Source: Cruorifilaria tuberocauda
Lineage: Eukaryota; Nematoda; Chromadorea; Rhabditida; Onchocercidae
Assembly: GCA_013365365.1 (NCBI GenBank)
Contig: JABVXU010000161.1
Coordinates: forward strand, 46,450 to 110,449
Direction: 5' to 3'
Length of the DNA stretch: 64,000 nucleotides
Within the stretch, counting starts at the first letter, position 1, and the number at the start of each line of letters is the position of its first letter. The notes below the pieces were generated by a model. That model was not told where the DNA came from. It saw only the letters and a program-made list of their open reading frames with translations, and searched no databases. Shown in pieces: positions 1 through 12,030 of this stretch. The position numbers were made by a program, and so were the translations under genes.

Positions 1-2112
1 AAGATCCGAAAAAGAGGGCTATTTATTCTGCAACGGCAGCATAGCATTATTAATTGTCATATTTTTATTATTGACAAACTTTTGCCATTCCATCTGCTTG
101 AGCCGTTGGAAATTTGATTTCATCTTGGAGTACGCCTTTTTGTGAATTTCTGCCTAACATGTAATTGAATTTATAGTGAATATATAATTTAGATAAAATA
201 GTAATAAATTTTAGAAAAGAAAAGGGCAAGAAGGGACGAAGAAAACGATGGAAGTTTGCATTTTCCTTTCTGTAATCACTGATAAATTTAAGTTTTAAGA
301 GATTTTCTTTCCTTTCTCCCCATCTCTTTTTTGAGATAATTTTATCTTTTCTCATTTCAATTGTTACTTTTTTACTGAAGTGTGTTCAATTCATGGCTAA
401 GTGGGTTTCTTCTGTAATTGTAAAGTGCTTTATTAATTATAACAATGATGGCCATCTTGCTTGTTATTCATTTTTAAAAACAGTTTTGTTCTACCAAATT
501 TCTAATTGATATTTTTCGGAGGTGTTAAAAGTTTTCATACTTTCTTTTAGTTCTAAAAATTTCACTTAAAAATTTGAAAAGCAAGCATAATCTAAATGGT
601 AGATTGCAAGCTGCTTATTGTAGCGCGTTTTCCTTATGTGTTAATTCAAGAAAATTAAACTGGTAAGAGTATAATCGTAGAGGAGTTGATGGAATAGGCT
701 CTAGTTTTATGGGCATTAAGTTTCGTAAAGTGGCTCATCTGTTCTAATGTTATTTCTTGGAGAAGCTTAAGATAAATCATTTGAGAATCGTTTGAAACAG
801 GTAATGTCAATTGTTTTGATAGAAAAAAGAAGTGTAGAACTTGTGCATATTTCATTTATTTCAACAAATGATTTTAAGAAAAATGAAAAATCAAAATAAA
901 ACAGAATGCGAAAGCTTAGCACGTTAAAAAGAATGTATGAGAAAAAATAGGCCATAATAAGGCAGTATTAATGTATTTCATTATTTGGAGCGAGCGATGC
1001 TTCGTGCTTATAAACACTATCAACAAGTGGTGTATATCAAGGCCATGATACACAGTACATGAACCGTTTTGGAATTTGTTCGTTTCTGTCTTTTCTCAAG
1101 TTAGAAATTGTGTTTGGCAACAAAAAATTTTAACAATATTAGAGAAAATGAAAAAATACTAACTGGGATGAATTTTGATATATTGTTTATGGAGATATAT
1201 AAGCTACCTGGAAAAAATGGATCAGATTTACATTTACCATTCAACAGTTATGAAGTTGAGAGTATTCATTAATTCTGTAGAAGTAAAATGCACTGTTGCT
1301 CGCGAATTTTGCATGATTGTAGTGTGGAAATAAATTTGATTATGCTGATAACGTACAAAATTAACTGTAAAAAAAGGTGGAATTTCATTTAAGGTGAAAA
1401 TTGATGACACTGAGGAAAGTGTTTGAGAATTGAATTTTCCATAATTCATCAAGTGGACAATCGATTCGATTATGTTAATGATGTTTGACTTCTTTTGTTT
1501 TTAGGTCAATAAGCAATTTTTCCTTGTTTTGAGCATCAATTTTTGTCCACAATGAGTTTCCCAATGTTTCACATGACGTCTTCTTACATATTGAGCAAAG
1601 GAAATAAGCATAAGAAACAGGAAAATACATGATAAAACAGTTTCAAGCAAATGAAAAATAATCGGTGAACTACATATAATTGATATATAGCCTAAAAGAT
1701 ATTTTTGAATGGAATGGTACGGCAGAGCTTGAGAGGTTTGTTCATCGCCTTTTTTCATTGTTTTATTACTTATGGAATCCTGAATATGCTGATTTACACA
1801 ATATTGTCTGTGCTTTCTGTTTAATGCCAGCTCATTCAGAATGATAGGGAAATTTTGTCATAATTTCCTGACTGATTTATTAAGGCTCTAAAAATTTGTC
1901 AAACGTGCAATTATGATTTTCGTCCGTCAGTTTCAGTGCTCTATTCATCTTTCTTTGGGTTCGTAATGTAACTCTTTACTTTAAGCTTGGATTAGTTTTC
2001 TTTTTTCTGTGTCTGAAAAAATCATAGTGTTATAATTATTACACCAGTTGGCAAGGATAACGATAATAAAGACTTAGGTTTAATATTTATAATTTATTGT
2101 TAAATTTTCCAG
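1..2112. other. Upstream sequence with no supported exon
   Basis: AT-rich sequence before the first recognisable GOLD-domain exon. Short open frames occur on both strands, but none resembles a known protein or has convincing splice sites. It is probably intron or upstream sequence of the ACBD3-like gene, whose N-terminal part must lie outside the window or in exons I could not see. Confidence 0.5.
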
Positions 2113-3453
2113 CAAATCCGACGATGGCACCAGCATCAATGTGGAATCGTCAAGATATTGTGGAATTCAAGACTGCTATCCGAAAAGAAGGTAGTGAGAG
2201 TATCATCAAAGTTGGACATGGTGAAACAGTAACGGTGAATTTTGTATTTTGAAATTTTGAGTAACTTGTAAGAAGTTTTATCTGTTAGTAGCAACTTATT
2301 TGTTATTTTATTTTGTGGGAAAGGACTGTGTATTATGCAAAAAAAGATAGCCATTCATGCTATCAAGACGATTGGCTCGAGTAAAAAATATTAGATGATA
2401 TAGAAAATAGAACTCGATAGGTTATACAGCTTTGTTTATGTAAATAAGTTATAAATATTCCTTCATATTTCAACTTTGATTTTCAAATGAAGTTGACAAA
2501 TCAATTTTTGCAGGTCCGTGTACCAACTCACGAGGAAGGCAGCTGTTTGTTTTGGGAATTCGCAACCGATCATTACGATATTGGTTTCGGTGTCTTCTTT
2601 GAATGGACAATTTCGCAAACAAATCGCGTAAGCATTTCGAAATTTTGAGAATGTTAACTGTATTGAATGATAAGGGTGATAAAGATAGTTCGGTTACTGG
2701 AATATCGTTTTTTGACATTTTGAATTCACTGTAAAAGATTTTGCTTTATTGATTATTGAGACCAAAATTAATACAAAGTATTATTATTGGCAGATGAAAT
2801 CTTGGTTTGAATTATTTGCTATTGAGCAGATTAATACATTTATATGTGGAGGCGCATATGTTATAGCGATTATTTTCTTTTACAAATCGCATCTTTTCAA
2901 ATCGTATAATTTTTATATGCCATTCAAGGTCTCAGTTCATATATCAGAATCATCTGATGAGGAAGCAGACGAGGAGTTCTTACAAGTAGAATTAAGGACC
3001 AGTGATGTGGAAAGTGGTAGTTCGATAAGGGAGAAGCAGAGAGATCGAAACAAACCACACGTCGACGAAATTGTTCCCATTTTTCGACGTGATTGTCATG
3101 AGGAGGTCCAAATAATTTTTATTAGCTATAATTGAAATATATTCGATTTACCCAGTGGAATTTAAAATTTCAAAATTCTGCTTGTTAATGACAAGTTCTA
3201 ATTTAATTGCATAGCACTTATTAAATAATGTTTATGCTTCGCTTCGAAGCTTCTCAAATTCATCCGGATAACAATGAATAAGTAGTTATTCTAGTTCCAT
3301 TATCAAATTTCAAGTCTTAATTCATTTTTTTTCAAGGTATATGCTGGTAGTCATGCATATCCAGGACGAGGTGTATACTTGTTGAAGTTTGACAACTCAT
3401 ATTCTTTATGGCGGTCTAAAACATTGTATTATCGAGTGTATTACAGCAACTGA
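2113..3453 (+). CDS. ACBD3/GCP60-like Golgi protein, C-terminal GOLD domain (5' partial)
   Basis: Four exons are clear: 2113-2234, 2514-2627, 2929-3105 and 3337-3453 (stop TGA), all in phase. The product ends in a GOLD domain. Diagnostic stretches are [62 protein letters not shown] and the end of the domain, [18 protein letters not shown] followed by YYRVYY. Order and spacing match the C-terminus of vertebrate ACBD3 (GCP60), a peripheral Golgi protein that binds giantin and PI4KB through this domain. The first visible exon enters in phase 2, so upstream coding exons with the acyl-CoA-binding domain are missing from view. TMED8-type proteins share the GOLD domain, but the RRDCHEE-YAGS junction and acidic SESSDEE insert favour ACBD3. 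Possible polyadenylation sequences lie about 80 bases past the stop. Confidence 0.93.
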
Positions 3454-4765
3454 GCAATAAGTTATCAGTTTTATATCATTTATAATAATATATAATTGTT
3501 CAAATCTGTATGAATTTCGTCTTCTGCATATATTAAAGTATTATGAATAAGAGTATAAGTTTATGTATTGCTATCGAATAGTCTGCGTTACTATTGAATG
3601 CTGAAGATACAATAAAATTGTAAAGCGGAGTAATAGAAAATTTGATAGAAAAGAGTAAATCAATCAGTTCCATGGAAATAACAATCGTCATATTGAATTT
3701 ATTTTTAGTTTTTTAATAAAGATTACTTTAGAATCGAAAAACTGTTTTTTCAAAGCTCATCAATAGCTTTCCCGCAAAATATTGCTTTGAGTGATAAGCA
3801 GTTCGGCTATTCGTATGATTTATGTTTAGTATGCTCTTGGAAGTTTGTTTTTATATGTTTTTTTTTGAATAAATTAGAATTATAGCAATTTTATAAATGA
3901 CTCAATTGAGCAAAGATTAATACATTGTTTCAAAGCACAATAAAAAATTGAAAAAAGTCATTTAATCAAAAAATATGATCAAATGTTAGGCAGTACATGT
4001 GTTACACACTGATGTATCAGAGAGATATTTCATTATAAGATTATTGAAATAACAGTAACGAGATTTAATATTTTGTTGAGTTAGTGGTTATGTATTTATT
4101 CAAAATTTTAGAATAGAGAATAGAACATATATGTTTCGAATTTTGACTTGATGCCAGCAGAAAAAGGAAAATTTGATTTCTATGAGTAAAAGTATTTAAG
4201 TTATTGTTGTGGTTATATTTATTATTATTGGACTTTACAAGTACTATTAAAATCCTGTTTTTTAGTAAAGATGTAAGGAAATGGTTTTGTTTTTATATTG
4301 TTAGTTTAAGCCCTTAATAGTACAATTTTGCTTGCGTTTCTATATCGTCAATTTTGATATGTAGTACGATTATTGCCGGCTTTGATTCAAATATCTACAA
4401 AAATCGGCACTGTAATTCTGTTTTCTGGTGATTTTTTACATTCGTTGTTCCCTCCGATATGCTTTCCTTCGATAATATTTCAATTTAAAAATGAAATATT
4501 TCTTATTGTTTGGTTTATCTCCAACATGTTTTTTCAATAAATTTGAATTTAAAAATAGACTGTATTTTTCCAGAATCGTACTTGCTGTTCTCTTCTCTTC
4601 GCCCTTTGTTTGTGAAGCTTAATAAAATTTTAGCGTATTTTTTGCAATTGCATTCTTTTTTCGCTCTTACTTACTTTTTCTTAGAATTTCTTTCAGGCTG
4701 TAGAAACGGATATTTGAACATGCAAGGGAATTTAATTGGTCGAGCAGTCTAAGTTTTCTGCAGCA
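3454..4765. other. Intergenic, no gene seen
   Basis: AT-rich 3' flank of the GOLD-domain gene. A 60-odd codon plus-strand frame near 4.5-4.75 kb is Phe/Leu-rich and has no recognisable motif. I see no exon structure. Confidence 0.5.
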
Positions 4766-4895
4766 ACCGTCGAACAATCATAATACTATTTAACCTGTGC
4801 TGCATTTGCTGTCGGTCAACTTATAGAAATGCTATATTGACCGATAGCCAATAGAACATTGGTTTTCATAGTATTGTGCTGATTGGTTTCAACGG
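4766..4895. repeat. Long imperfect inverted repeat (hairpin/MITE-like)
   Basis: The two halves are imperfect reverse complements over about 55-60 bases each. The inner arms GCTGTCGGTCAA (4808-4819) and TTGACCGATAGC (4837-4848) match at 11 of 12 positions. Outside them, CAATCATAATACTAT pairs with sequence around 4870-4886, and CCGT-CGAA (4767-4773) pairs with TTC-AACGG near 4888-4894. The central loop is about 5 bases. This is the shape of a small foldback (MITE-like) element or a long hairpin transcript. No second copy was noticed in the window. Confidence 0.6.
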
Positions 4896-7800
4896 GTCTA
4901 TGAGTGTTGTGTTTGCAGAGGGAATGTAATTATAAATTTGATGTATCGTAAGTGCGGTCCTTTTGTGTATATAAGAGTATGCTTTGATTCCAAGGACACA
5001 ACCATCTACGCATTATCGCGGATCCTTCCAACCTACATAAGTGCAATCATACAACGATAATTCCGTTTACCTGCTGTTGCCACTACACCTCATATTTATA
5101 CTTTCTGGCTTTTTTATTTGATCAAAATTAGATTCACACTTCGTATTCACGCTAATCAACTCTGCAAAGACTTTGGAATTTCCCATTTTGTTATTAAAAT
5201 AAAAAATCCCTTAGAACATTTTTGGTTTTTCATGTGTCAGCTTTTCGTACTCTTAGTTTGATATCCATAATTATATTTCTGAAATTCCTAAAAAGGAAAT
5301 TTAGTGGGAACATCAAAATACGAAATTTAGATTGATCATTAAGAGAACTTTCCAAGTAATGGTTCTAAGAACATCCGTTTTTTATACCATCTATTTGTCC
5401 ATGAAATCAATAAATCATTGATCCCAGAAAAAGTTCCCTCGAAATTCTCTTATGAAAATATATGAAAAGAAAAACTTGGCTTAATGAATTTTATCCTCGA
5501 TGCAATAATTGAACATTTATATATGTGAGTCAATCAACTGAAAATGAATTGCATGATGAAATGGTTGGTAGTAAGGCAAAATGTTGTGAGCACTCAGATT
5601 ATCATAATCCATCTGCTGGAAATGGACTGAATACTTGTTTGAACAAATAGTGCTTATTTCCTCTATAATTATTAAATTGTTTCGTACTGTTTCTGCACTT
5701 CATAAATTGTTGATAGAAGAGGATATGATTTTTCATTTCAATTTTGTCCACGTCTTGTTCGCTAGTTGATAATTATTTTTTGCATTTGATTTTATTTGTT
5801 ATCTCATCGTTCAATGCTCAAATAATAACATCCCTTTAAATCTCACTTTTAATATTTCTCTCAACTGGATTGAATTTTCCAATACTTCATTCTTCCCTTG
5901 GAAATCGTTCCGATCAATGATTTTTAAAATTGATATTGTAAACGATATTTTGTTTTACAGAAAGCAGATTTTTTAATTGAGGATGAAATAACTGCCGGAT
6001 ACTCCTTTTACCCGTCCCCTCTTGTTCACTTCGATTACGGAATGCAACTTCATTATACAGTCCCGATACACAGTTTTGTTTACTTTGACCAGTTGCGCGT
6101 TTCTAATGGAAAATGAATGTTGCTTTTGCAATCTTAATTATTGGTTGAAAAGTGTGGATTTTAGGTTTCAAATTTTTAAGTTTATAGTCACTTTAGCAAC
6201 AACTGAACAGTTGCAATTGCTGAACTAGGGAAGTTGTAATTAATTTATTTTTATAATTTTCATAGTTCGTGAAAAGTCTCGACATTTGAGAGAAAGGCTT
6301 TATATGTTTCTCACAGCATTGAATAGTGATCGAGATGAATTAACGATTGTCTGCAAGTTTCAAGGATTATTTCTGAGAAGCGATGCTTAAAATCCTTCAA
6401 AAGAAAACAAATGCTGAAATTTTCCGAAACTGTTAAGCAAAAATTTCAGAAATCTTATGTATGAATCATCTTATAAATGGCTCATACACTAACAGGAAGT
6501 CCGTTTCACAGATTAAAATAGCTGCAAGCTATCTAATAAGCTGAAACTGTGGGCCAAGCATGAGCTCTTTTTCTTTCTGGAGTTTTCTTTGTCCAACTTG
6601 ATGTTAGAAAAAACATTATTGTTTTAATGAAAGTTCAAGTTAAAAATTCATGTGGAGTAAAATTACTACATCTTAATTATAAAATTATGTCGAGTAAAAA
6701 ACGATGCAGAAGTTGAACTTGAACTTAAAATTGAACTTAAAGTTAGTCTAAAATAATTCATACAGTTAGAACAATCATTCCAAAGAAAAATTGAATGCAT
6801 ATTTAAATGAACACATTTTATTTAAGATTAAATTCAAGTTAAAAAACTAATCCCAAATATTATATTTAATGTATATAATTGTGAGTCCAAAAAATTAATA
6901 TTAAAACACTTTGAATTTTCCAGTTCTCTCAGCAATGAATAGCCTTGAATCATACGAATACTTGTTCATTTCACGGGAATCACTTCCTTCCTCTATTTGG
7001 AATCGAACTGATTTTTTACATCGATGAATTTCTTTGTTTCCAAATGTTTGCAGTTGCATGCTTATATCAATTATCTCACTCTTCATAATGACATCTTTCG
7101 TATGCATATAACGAGAGAGAAAGGGAGAGAGAGAGAAAAAGAGCAAGACATTGATATTTCAATAATAGGAGGAAGTTTTTTTGCTTATCAGAATATTGAA
7201 AGCATATTGAAAATGCTAACCTGGAGCACTGATCACTGCTAAGGAAATCCCTTTCAACTGAAAGTATTTTTAGAAAATACGAACAAAAGTTAATAATTTC
7301 TTTTTCAAGTTATTCTTAGAAAACTTATACCATTAAAGTTTATTTATCTCACTATATGCAAGCATTTGCTTACTCATTTCTTTTTTTGTTGCTTTAAGCA
7401 TTCACTCTTTCTCCCTCTCCCTCTCTATACTTACATTCTCTTCAACTGAATTCTGAAATGTCAAAATGGACTGATGAGTTCCGAGCATGTTAACAAGTTA
7501 CAATTATATAATTATACGGACATTGCAGTGTCCATTTTCGGTCATTCTACCCACCAACTTCACATTTATGTTGATTGACATCTCATCATGGAATCAGACT
7601 TCAGTTGCTACTTGTTCCTTCTAATTCTCAACTTCCCTGTCTTCCAGTTATTTTTCTTTACTCATATTATCATTTTAGTTAGTTATCATTCCACAATGTG
7701 GAAAGAAGAAAAAATGTAGCTGAATCAATTAGCAAGCAGATCGGAATGAGTTCGATCGGAGTCGGAGTATGTCTAATTAATTAAGAAATGTGCGGAGTCA

Positions 7801-8138
7801 TTCTTCTATTACAGTAAACTGAAAAACATATCCGTATTTTTCTCACACTAACGGTACTTAATATTCCACAGACCACCGTTCCATCATTTCTCTGCTCAAA
7901 CTTCTTCAGAATATTTCCTTTTTTCTGAATCCAAATACATCAGATGTCGTAAAGTCGTTCATTTTCAATTACTCCTGTTTTCTACATTTGGAATTTATCC
8001 AAATTTCGCATCTTATCTTTTCTATCTGAATAATGACAAATTACCGTTTAAGTTATGAACATCTCTTCTTCAGGTATGCGAAGAGGACAATACTTTGTAT
8101 CCAGTAAAAAGTGATAGCTAGAAAGTGATATTGCAGGC
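4896..8138. other. Gene-free stretch with purine/pyrimidine tracts
   Basis: No convincing exon. A TATATAAGAG sequence near 4970-4980 is TATA-like but has no assigned gene. A GA-rich tract occurs at about 7110-7143 and a CT-rich tract at about 7404-7430, roughly complementary to each other. The right end presumably holds the promoter of the Ly6-like gene. Confidence 0.5.
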
Positions 8139-8772
8139 ATGGCATTTTGCATATTATTACTAATTCTATTGACATTATCAATCGCTGGAGCAATCCAATG
8201 TTATTCAGGAAGTCATTTACAGATTACTGAATGTCCGAGCATCAATTGCATCAAGCATTCACTTGGTTTTGACACGGTAATTACCTTATTTTATTGTTTA
8301 CATTTTCTAACTATAACTGATGTAATTTGCCTATCAATGAATGCTTTCTACAAATGAATAACACATTTAAAATTTTACTGATTGATAATTCTTTTCCACT
8401 ATCTAGATAACAAGAAATGATTCAACAACAATGGTAGAAATTTCTGTAGTCCAACTTAAGAAAAATCAAAAAACATTTGCTCTATTTATAATTTCTCTTC
8501 AATTGAACTTCAGAAAAAAGTAAGAAGTTTAAATCTACAAATTTGTAAAGTGTTGAAAAGTCAAAAGTCTACTCCTTTAGGCAAGGTACTGTGACGGTAC
8601 TGGTAGTTCATCAATCTGTCAAACATATCGTATATTTGAGGCATGTGAAACAGTTCCTAACTTGGGTCACGTATGTTGCTGTTCCAGTAACCTCTGTAAT
8701 TCAACTCAATCTATTTTGATCTCTAAACTTCTTTTGGCATTGTCTTTTTTATTGGCCAAAATAATATTGTGA
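8139..8772 (+). CDS. Ly6/uPAR-like three-finger protein, secreted or GPI-anchored
   Basis: Three exons: 8139-8276, 8407-8433 and 8581-8772, giving 118 residues. The N-terminus MAFCILLLILLTLSIAGA is a typical signal peptide. The mature part starts QCYSG and carries ten cysteines, ending in the Ly6/three-finger signature CCCSSNLCN. The C-terminus is hydrophobic (LLLALSFLLAKIIL), as expected for a GPI-attachment signal. The 27-base middle exon is inferred from phase and a GTAGAA donor; a longer version of that exon would break the frame. A splice acceptor (TTGCAG, ending at 8136) lies two bases before the ATG, fitting spliced-leader addition. Nematodes have many such proteins at the cell surface, some modulating receptors. 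The exact ligand cannot be told. Confidence 0.85.
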
Positions 8773-9674
8773 TATGATTTTATTAGATTAATATAATTAC
8801 CTCTCAGTATAACATAAATTTCATGAATTAATTTTTGTTAAATTAAATAATTATTTCACCGAAAATCGAAACACTCAGTTTTCAATTATTTCAACTAGTA
8901 ATTTTGAGCAGATTAAGATGCATTAAAATTGAACACGTTAAGTAAGTTTCAATGCAAATAGAATATATGATTAAAGAGTAAAAATTTGTACTGCCGAAAA
9001 TAATTCATATATGTCTGTCAATATTGAGTTTTTCCCTGAAAATTTCATATCAGCGAAAACTTATCCTACTGTACTGAAATGTTTAATCGAGAGAAATTCA
9101 AATTAAATTTATTTAGTCTTGATAGCGATATCTTAATGCGATTCGGGAATGACTTCAAAAATATCAGGGGATTAATTTCTGATCATACAACAATTTTTTC
9201 CATCAACACCATCAATACTATATGTGTAAAATTTTAGGATTTAGAGCCTTCTTGATCCGTACTTGAATTTTCCAGCAATTTTTACAATAATGAATTTTTC
9301 TTTCAAAACACTTCAAATTTTTATCTAAAAATGTAACTTTTTTTCAATCTTTTCTCATTGAAGTTTTTATATTTTATGAAATTCTCTCATGTTCTCCTTT
9401 ACAAAAATTAGAAGCTTTAATCCTTGAATCGTTTAGCTGAAATTTTCGTATTTATTGTTTTATTATTTACTTCTTTAATACAATGTGAAATTTTAGAATT
9501 CGTCATAAGACGGCGTCATACTCACTAGTTTTAAAATAGAAATTTCTGAATTGTAATGAACTTCAAGCTTCAAGCAGGAAAATGAAGTTTGTAACATAAG
9601 GTAACTAATTCTGTAAGATAGTAAAAGGAAATGCTAGAAGAAAAAGTAGTAATTTGTGTGCATGAAGTCGAATT

Positions 9675-9736
9675 GAATTTCTACTCAAAATAAGCTTGTT
9701 ATGAGTAGTGAAAAGCTTATGTTGAGTAGAAATTTC
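9675..9736. repeat. Hairpin with ~23-bp stem and ~15-base loop
   Basis: The left arm (9675-9697, GAATTTCTACTCAAAATAAGCTT) is the near-perfect reverse complement of the right arm (9713-9736), with one mismatch and a single-base bulge. The size resembles a pre-miRNA foldback, though a small palindromic element is equally possible. Confidence 0.55.
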
Positions 9737-11179
9737 ACTCCTTACTTTGCATTATTACAAATTTATTGCTTTATATAATGATTTTTATAGTGTTTTTATA
9801 GTGTTTATATAATGATTTTTTATATAATTAGCATAAAGCATTTGATACAAATGAGCAATTTTTTCATTTTCACTTCAATTTTTTATTCATTATTTAAATT
9901 CGATTTCTTCTCAAAGCATTGCTTATGATTTCGCATTACAATTTTCTTATGAAAAGTACAACGTGGCAAAATATATTCTTTGAAGTAGAATAGCCATCAG
10001 ACCAGCCATGTTTTGATAGCAAATTGAAATTCAATCTAAAATTGAGAAAAAGTGATGAAGTTTGATTTTCAACCAATTAATTCATGTAAAAATATCATTT
10101 TATGTTGAAATAAATTGATAACGAGTTAAGAGACACACTTAAAAATGAATGATTTTAAAGATCGATGTGTCTATATATGCAGCAGAAAGAAGCCAGAAGT
10201 TAAGTTGAAGCTCAGTTCCACTCTCAATACTTCAAATATTGCCAGTGAGTTCAGAGTGCAAAGTATACTCATTTTTTGAAAGACACTGGAATCACGGAAA
10301 GCGTCACTGACAAAGAAAATTTTTATTAAATAATCGAATCCATACGATTAGTTTTGCATAATAACAAGTGTTTATGGAAATAGAGTGGCACAAAAAGTTT
10401 GGAAAAATAAAACAGTGAAGCACATAGGATAATATATGCTTCAGTATAATACGAGACCAAGATTTTTTTATAAATTCAATGAAAAAAAAGATCAAAATTA
10501 ACAATGTGATTCGTGATTTAAACCTGTTATCAAAGTAATCTATGTACCATTGCAAATGATATAATCAATATTTATAGTTTCCAGTTATTGCAATGATTCT
10601 AAAAATTTTGCTCAAATATCTGCTAATAAAAAAATAAGCGACGTTTCACTGCCTCCTCAAAATCAAACAATTAAAACGGGAACACGACGAAGCAGAATTC
10701 CAAAGATTATCTAGGGAAGAACTTATGCGTTATTCTGAAAAAATACAAAAGGTTGTGCAATTTGCTTTCTTTCTTAAGTTACTATCGCTACTACTGAAAA
10801 AATAAAAATTATGATAACAGACTTACAACTGCTATTGGAAAAGTGGCATCTAATAATGATTAACAGAGAGATACATGATGTATTATCGATCTAATTTTCT
10901 ATGCATTGGGACATTTGATAGCGGACCCAATTCGGCGTTTACAGATTGAATTCACCCATGCAAACAACTATCGGAAAATCTATCCATAAAAAAAGGTTGT
11001 TCCACTAATTATAATTTATTCCTCATAAAGAATTTCAGGTAATGCGGAATTCTGAATCAGAAAGTTTTTTGGAGTTTTTTAATTGATTGTAATTTCGTTG
11101 ATTTCCTACAACGGTCAGGGTTAGGGAATTTGAAAGAGGACAATGTCGATTGGAAGCAATGCGAATGTCATGTTTTAAA

Positions 11180-12030
11180 GAAAGAATTTCTCTATTCTTA
11201 TTCAATTTTTTCTTTCTTAATCTTTCTTTTCACTTTTCTTTCGTTATATTTTCCTTTTCCTTTTTATCTTTTCTCTTTTTTGTTTTTATTTTTTTTATTA
11301 TTTTTAAATTATGCATTATTTCTTCATTCATTCCCATATTTTCATATTTTCATCGTTTTGTTAATCGCAATCATTTCCTGTCAGTTCAGCTCATTTCCAT
11401 GGCATTAATCAGAAAAAAGTCGGTCTAACTGGAATGATAGCTTTGCAACAATGAATGAAAATTTCATCGTTTCACATAATTAAAATTCGAGTAATTAACG
11501 AATAAAATGAACATGTGGAGATTTCATGTCCAAAAATTTGAATATTAGAAGAAGCGGATTTTTTGCACAGTTCATTTTTTTAGAAAATTTGCATATTAAA
11601 ATCAAGATGCATATTAAAATAAAGACTTCACTTTTTATTTTTTTACTTTCCTTTCCCTTTTTTATCCTTATTATTTATTCTTTATTCCTGTTAATTGTTT
11701 TTTTATTCTCTGCTTTTTTATTTCGTATCTTTATTTTTAAGTCCTATATAGATAAAAAGATAAAAAAGAAGAGATAAGAAATATAAATATTCTTTGATGA
11801 CTATCTCTCACTCTTCACTTTTAATTCTTATATAAAAAAAAATAAAGAATAAAAAGTAAAAAAGGAAAAAAATAATAGATGATAAAAATATTCAATAAAA
11901 AGTAAAAGATTAAAATTAATAATAATAGCTAGGAAATGGATATAAAGAATAGAATGTGAATAATAAAAATACAAAAATAGAAAATAAAGAATGAAAAATG
12001 AATAAAAAATAAAGGATAAGAAATCAAGAT
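11180..12030. repeat. Low-complexity polypyrimidine then polypurine tracts
   Basis: The plus strand is strongly T/C-rich at about 11180-11340 and 11630-11740, then switches to A/G-rich at about 11826-12030. The open frames here are runs of Phe/Leu/Ser or Lys/Asn caused by composition and are not genes. Confidence 0.7.

Noticed and set aside
1..108. Possible upstream exon of the ACBD3-like gene at the window start
   Set aside because: Frames are open only briefly and none resembles the expected Gln-rich or acyl-CoA-binding regions.
7107..7430. GA-rich and CT-rich tracts as a regulatory pair or CRISPR-like repeat
   Set aside because: Simple low-complexity runs without regular spacers; no CRISPR arrays are expected in an animal nuclear genome.
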